Source of the DNA: Pseudomonas sp. CROZ-RG-20F-R04-15
GTDB taxonomy: Bacteria; Pseudomonadota; Gammaproteobacteria; Pseudomonadales; Pseudomonadaceae
Assembly: GCF_022662375.1 (NCBI RefSeq)
Contig: NZ_JAKNQL010000006.1
Span: forward strand, 1-64,000
Direction: 5' to 3'
Length of the DNA stretch: 64,000 nt
This document shows positions 60,383-64,000 of this stretch, piece after piece (within the stretch, counting starts at the first letter, position 1; each line of letters starts with the position of its first letter). Both the position numbers and the translations under genes were made by a program. The notes beneath the pieces were generated by a model. It was not told the origin of the DNA. It did no database searches and saw only the letters and a list, made by a program, of their open reading frames with translations.

Positions 60383-62049
60383 CGATTCAGGTGCCGCTGG
60401 CCGAACGGGTGTTGATCCTGACGCCCGTGGGTCGCGACAGCCAGATTGCGCTGAAGATCCTCAACGAGGCCGGCTACGCGGGAGTCGTCACGCCAACTCT
60501 GGGTGCGCTGTGCTCGGAGCTGGAACTGGGTGCCGGTCTGTTGCTGGTCGCAGCCGAAGCCTTGCGCGGGCCGGAACTGGAAGCGCTGTTCCTGTACCTG
60601 GAACAGCAACCGGCCTGGTCGGATCTGCCGATTGTGTTGCTGACCCATCACGGCGGTCAGGAACAAGGCCCCTCTTCGCGGCTGAGCGATCTGCTGGGCA
60701 ACGTAAGCTTTCTTGAACGGCCGTTTCATCCCGCAACACTGGTCAGTATGGTGTCAGCCGCACTGCGTGGCCGACGACGACAATACGAGGCGCGCGACCG
60801 GCTGGTCGATCTGAGCGAAAGCGAGCGGCGTTTGCAGTCGACACTGGAAACCCTTGAGCAACAGGTCGAAGAGCGCACCGCACAACTGCGGCATAACGAA
60901 GAAGCGCTGCGCCAGTCACAGAAAATGGAGGCGGTCGGCCAACTCACTGGCGGTATCGCCCACGACTTCAACAACATGCTGACCGGCATCATCGGCAGCC
61001 TCGAGTTGCTGCGTCGACGTCTGGCCCGTGGACGTCTGGACGACCTCGATAGCCTGATTGATCTGGGCGTGACTTCGGCCAATCGCGCTGCGAGCCTGAC
61101 CCACCGCCTGCTGGCGTTCTCGCGCCGGCAATCGCTCGACTCAAAAGCCGTGCAGATGAATACCCTGGTGCTGTCCATGGGTGAACTGCTGCAACGCAGC
61201 CTCAACGAAAGCATTCAACTGGACATGCGCCTCAACGAGAAGCTGTGGGTCGCCGAGGCTGACCCCAATCAACTCGAAAGTGCCCTGCTCAACCTGGTGA
61301 TCAATGCCCGCGACGCCATGCCCGAAGGCGGTAAACTGGTGGTCGAGACCAGCAATCAGGTGCTCACGCGCGAATTCACCGAGGCCTACAGCAACCTCGA
61401 ACCCGGTGATTACGTGATGCTCAGTGTCACCGACAACGGCAGCGGTATGCCGCAAAGTGTCATCAACCGCGCGTTCGACCCCTTCTTCACTACCAAACCG
61501 ATTGGCCAGGGCACGGGCCTCGGTTTGTCGATGATCTACGGGTTCAGCAAGCAATCCAGAGGGCATGTGTCGATCGACAGCGAAATCGACGAAGGCACCA
61601 CGGTCAGACTCTACCTGCCGCGCTTTCGCGGCGAAGAACTGTCCAGTCCCGACTCCGCTGTTCAACAGGCCCCGGATGCGCTTGACGGCGAAACCGTGCT
61701 GATCGTCGAGGACGACCCGGCCGTGCGCGTGCTGGTCTGCGCGGTGCTCGGTGAATTGGGTTATGCCTTTGTCGAAGCCAGTGATGCCGACAGCGCCGTA
61801 CCGATTCTGAACTCGACGCAGCGCATCGACCTGCTGATCAGCGACGTCGGCCTGCCGGGCATGAACGGCCGGCAACTGGCGGAGGTCGGCCGACAATATC
61901 GGCCAGGTTTGAAAGTCTTGTTTATCACCGGCTACGCCGAGCACGCAGCAGTGCGTGGCGGCTTCCTCGATTCGGGGATGCAGATGATCACCAAACCGTT
62001 CACCTTCGATCTGCTGACGGCGAAGGTCAGGGAGATGATCAGGCAATGA
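60379..62049 (+). CDS. Hybrid histidine kinase with N-terminal pseudo-receiver
   Basis: 556 residues, GTG start overlapping the KaiC-like stop. Residues 8-125 look like a receiver domain ([23 protein letters not shown]...LPIVLLTHH...FLERPF) but the strand-3 position that should hold the phospho-Asp reads LLLVAAEAL, so it is a pseudo-receiver. A coiled coil (135-185) follows, then HisKA with His195 (GGIAHDFNN), ATPase domain ([37 protein letters not shown]) and a true receiver with Asp489 ([10 protein letters not shown]). No membrane helix; input probably comes from the KaiC-like partner. It is tail-to-tail with the RHS gene. Confidence 0.93.
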   Translation: MTIQVPLAERVLILTPVGRDSQIALKILNEAGYAGVVTPTLGALCSELELGAGLLLVAAEALRGPELEALFLYLEQQPAWSDLPIVLLTHHGGQEQGPSSRLSDLLGNVSFLERPFHPATLVSMVSAALRGRRRQYEARDRLVDLSESERRLQSTLETLEQQVEERTAQLRHNEEALRQSQKMEAVGQLTGGIAHDFNNMLTGIIGSLELLRRRLARGRLDDLDSLIDLGVTSANRAASLTHRLLAFSRRQSLDSKAVQMNTLVLSMGELLQRSLNESIQLDMRLNEKLWVAEADPNQLESALLNLVINARDAMPEGGKLVVETSNQVLTREFTEAYSNLEPGDYVMLSVTDNGSGMPQSVINRAFDPFFTTKPIGQGTGLGLSMIYGFSKQSRGHVSIDSEIDEGTTVRLYLPRFRGEELSSPDSAVQQAPDALDGETVLIVEDDPAVRVLVCAVLGELGYAFVEASDADSAVPILNSTQRIDLLISDVGLPGMNGRQLAEVGRQYRPGLKVLFITGYAEHAAVRGGFLDSGMQMITKPFTFDLLTAKVREMIRQ

Positions 62050-62064
62050 ACGACTGCTCACTCA

Positions 62065-64000
62065 TCAGACAGACGTTGTAGCACTGTTCAGCAGTCGTTG
62101 GTTGTTTCCACTATTCCTGGTTTCTTTATAGCGTCTTCGTTTATCTGCAGCGGAAAACAGATTTCTGTCGGTATCGGCTCTGGGCGTCGTTACATTCGGA
62201 ACGGCGTTGACCTCATGCAGACCCACCCCAGACAAAACCCTTTCACCGACGAGGGCGTCGAACTGACCGGCGAGCTGAAGATTTTCGAAGCCGGCTCGTA
62301 AAACCGGGTCTACCACTTGATTCCCCAGAGCAGTACCTATCCCACGGTTGATCAATACATCACCTACGCCGTAGACCGAAGACATAGCGGTATCGTGCAG
62401 AAAGCCTTTTCCGAATGTTTTCATGTCTTCGAGTGTCGGGAACGTCGGATTGCTTTCGCGATAACTGGCCGGGACGGAGGCTGCAGAACGAATAGAGTCA
62501 CCCAAACCACTTTTCATCGCTCCGTTAGACATCGACTTCAAGATTGGAGGGACTGCGCTTGGCAAGACACTGAACAACATGCCCTCGCCAAAATTCACCG
62601 CGAGGTCGGCACCGACATTCACCGCTTGCGATCTCGGCGTCGCATTCCCGTCATAGGCAATGGAACCACCCACACTGGAAATCAATCTGCCGGTGGCCCC
62701 GCTGCCGAGATTTTTTGCAACTTCGGCCAACACATCGACGGGGTCGGAAAGAAAAACAACCCCAACCCCCGCTAACAGGCCTCCCAATGCCGCCGCTCCC
62801 ATCCCCAAACCTTTCGAGATTCTGCTCACGCCAGCAGCTTCAAGATAATGCCCCGCGAGGCCTGCTGACGCGTAAGCCCATGAAGCACCGCTCAGAACCA
62901 TTGCCGCGCTTCTCAGAGCTTCCTGCGCAGCCAACTTCATCACGGTCTTCGCAACATGCTTGGCAGCGAACCCCGCAGCGCCCTTCACAATCCCCCGGCC
63001 CATTCCGGATGGAATGGCCTTAAGGCGCTGGGTCGGGGTCACTCGCGTTTTGGCCAGACCCTGCAAGTCCACAAACCCGATCGGATTCCCGCCCACCATA
63101 CGATACAAATTCAGCCCATCGTGAACGCCACCCGGATCGGCACTCAGCCATCGTTGCCGCCACGGCAGGTAGTAACGAAATCCGTAGTAATACAAACCCG
63201 TTGCATCCCGCTCCTGCCCCGAATAACGCACCGTCCGGTAACTGGCTTCGACTTTGTCACGCCCGGCCCACCAGGCGGTTCCGCCGTAGGCGTAGTAGCT
63301 TTCCTGGCTGATCAGCAGGCCCTGTATGTCCAGCTCCAGACTGCTGGAACCTAGATGATCGGTCAGGATAAAGCGGTGTTGATCGTCGGCGATGCCCGAT
63401 GGCCGGACTTTTTCCCAGTGCAGAACCTGCACGTTGCAGCGACCGGCCTGGACACTGATGACCTGAAGGGTTTCTTCGGGACTGGTGCGAATTTCCAGCC
63501 CCGGGAAATAGCGGGTTTCATACAAACGCGTCATTTGAGCGCTATAGACCGTGCGGACTTTGCGCCGCCGCCGGCCTCCTCCATCGTAGAAATAGCACTC
63601 GTTGTCATTGGGCTGATCTACGCGCACGACCTGATCGACGCAATGTAAGCGGTCGCGGCAGCCCCATCGCAACGCCTTACCTTTTTGCAGCGCGTTGAGG
63701 TTGCCATTGGCGTCGTACGCCGCGCAGATTTCGCTTTCCCCTGGCCGCTCGCCAAGGGCGGTATACGGCAAACTGCGATTGCTCAACGTCGCCACGGCCG
63801 TGCGTTCAGTGCGCTGACCACTGTCGGCATGATGCTGCAAGGTAAACAGATTGCCGCCATCGTCGTAGTCAAACGTCTGCTGATAATTTTCCAGCTGGCC
63901 GGGATCGGGTGGTGAACTGAACTCCGGCAACTGCGGCCCCCACGGCAGGTTGATGCGTTGCTGGCCTGTGGCTTCGATCAATTGGTAGAGCGTGTCATAA
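62065..64000 (-). CDS. RHS-repeat/TccC-like protein, 3' part (5' end beyond window)
   Basis: The frame is open to the window end: codons before the first possible start read YDTLYQLIEATGQQR, typical RHS sequence, so the gene is partial and at least 645 residues are encoded here. RHS/YD segments and the RHS core end motif (LYYYGFRYYLPWRQRWLSADPGGVHDGLNLYRMVGGNPIGFVDLQGL) end at about position 63057. The final ~330 residues are a different, Gly/Ala-rich, partly hydrophobic domain (GMGAAALGGLLAGVGVVFLSDPVDVLAEVAKNLGSG). This layout matches the C component of insecticidal Tc toxins, in which the C-terminus is the variable toxin. The C-terminal domain itself I do not recognise. No immunity gene follows. 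Confidence 0.9.
   Translation of the reverse strand, partial: YDTLYQLIEATGQQRINLPWGPQLPEFSSPPDPGQLENYQQTFDYDDGGNLFTLQHHADSGQRTERTAVATLSNRSLPYTALGERPGESEICAAYDANGNLNALQKGKALRWGCRDRLHCVDQVVRVDQPNDNECYFYDGGGRRRRKVRTVYSAQMTRLYETRYFPGLEIRTSPEETLQVISVQAGRCNVQVLHWEKVRPSGIADDQHRFILTDHLGSSSLELDIQGLLISQESYYAYGGTAWWAGRDKVEASYRTVRYSGQERDATGLYYYGFRYYLPWRQRWLSADPGGVHDGLNLYRMVGGNPIGFVDLQGLAKTRVTPTQRLKAIPSGMGRGIVKGAAGFAAKHVAKTVMKLAAQEALRSAAMVLSGASWAYASAGLAGHYLEAAGVSRISKGLGMGAAALGGLLAGVGVVFLSDPVDVLAEVAKNLGSGATGRLISSVGGSIAYDGNATPRSQAVNVGADLAVNFGEGMLFSVLPSAVPPILKSMSNGAMKSGLGDSIRSAASVPASYRESNPTFPTLEDMKTFGKGFLHDTAMSSVYGVGDVLINRGIGTALGNQVVDPVLRAGFENLQLAGQFDALVGERVLSGVGLHEVNAVPNVTTPRADTDRNLFSAADKRRRYKETRNSGNNQRLLNSATTSV

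Overview
The window looks like chromosome of a fluorescent Pseudomonas of the P. fluorescens group. The evidence is a GC-rich sequence with many antisense open frames, Pseudomonas-type 23-base REP sequences in inverted pairs, a complete alkaline protease/lipase locus in the aprA-inh-aprDEF-prtA-prtB-pueB-pueA order, and a mexS/mexT/mexEF-oprN efflux locus. I saw no tRNA, rRNA, CRISPR array, transposase or phage gene.

Layout. 1-6744: a minus-strand block with a membrane protein and then a tightly coupled set, transcribed as FAN1-like nuclease, nuclease-helicase fusion, and PAS hybrid histidine kinase. 6939-7679: a small lipoprotein and a small secreted protein. 7921-24952: the minus-strand exoenzyme locus. 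It holds metalloprotease AprA, its periplasmic inhibitor, the type I secretion system AprDEF, two subtilisin-type autotransporters (PrtA, PrtB) and two RTX lipases/polyurethanases (PueB, PueA). The RTX enzymes are the expected cargo of AprDEF, while the autotransporters carry their own barrels. A sequence matching the RsmA/RsmE consensus covers the aprA ribosome binding site.

25420-29213: a minus-strand set of an AraC-type regulator, an amine-oxidase-like flavoprotein, a cupin and a polyamine-binding protein, probably for polyamine or related amine catabolism. 29477-34965: DUF1652 protein, UvrD-type helicase, pirin and phosphoglucomutase. 35071-37987: a MocR-like regulator that seems to lack its PLP lysine, with an unrecognised 488-residue protein. 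38538-40744: divergent mexS and mexT.

40801-47887: accessory genes (MFS exporter with AraC regulator; LysR, EamA and SDR set; M20 dipeptidase) lying between mexT and mexEF-oprN (48161-54027), which are adjacent in P. aeruginosa. A MexT-type box lies upstream of mexE. 54225-57532: an AaeAB-type efflux set (membrane fusion protein, DUF1656, FUSC). 57692-62049: a TPR protein and a KaiC-like ATPase translationally coupled to a hybrid histidine kinase. 62065-64000: the 3' part of an RHS/TccC-type gene that runs off the window end.

The least familiar parts are the FAN1/nuclease-helicase/kinase set, the KaiC/kinase pair, the PLP-site-deficient MocR-like protein with its unknown partner, and the hydrophobic C-terminus of the RHS protein. 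All calls come from reading the sequence; no database search was run.
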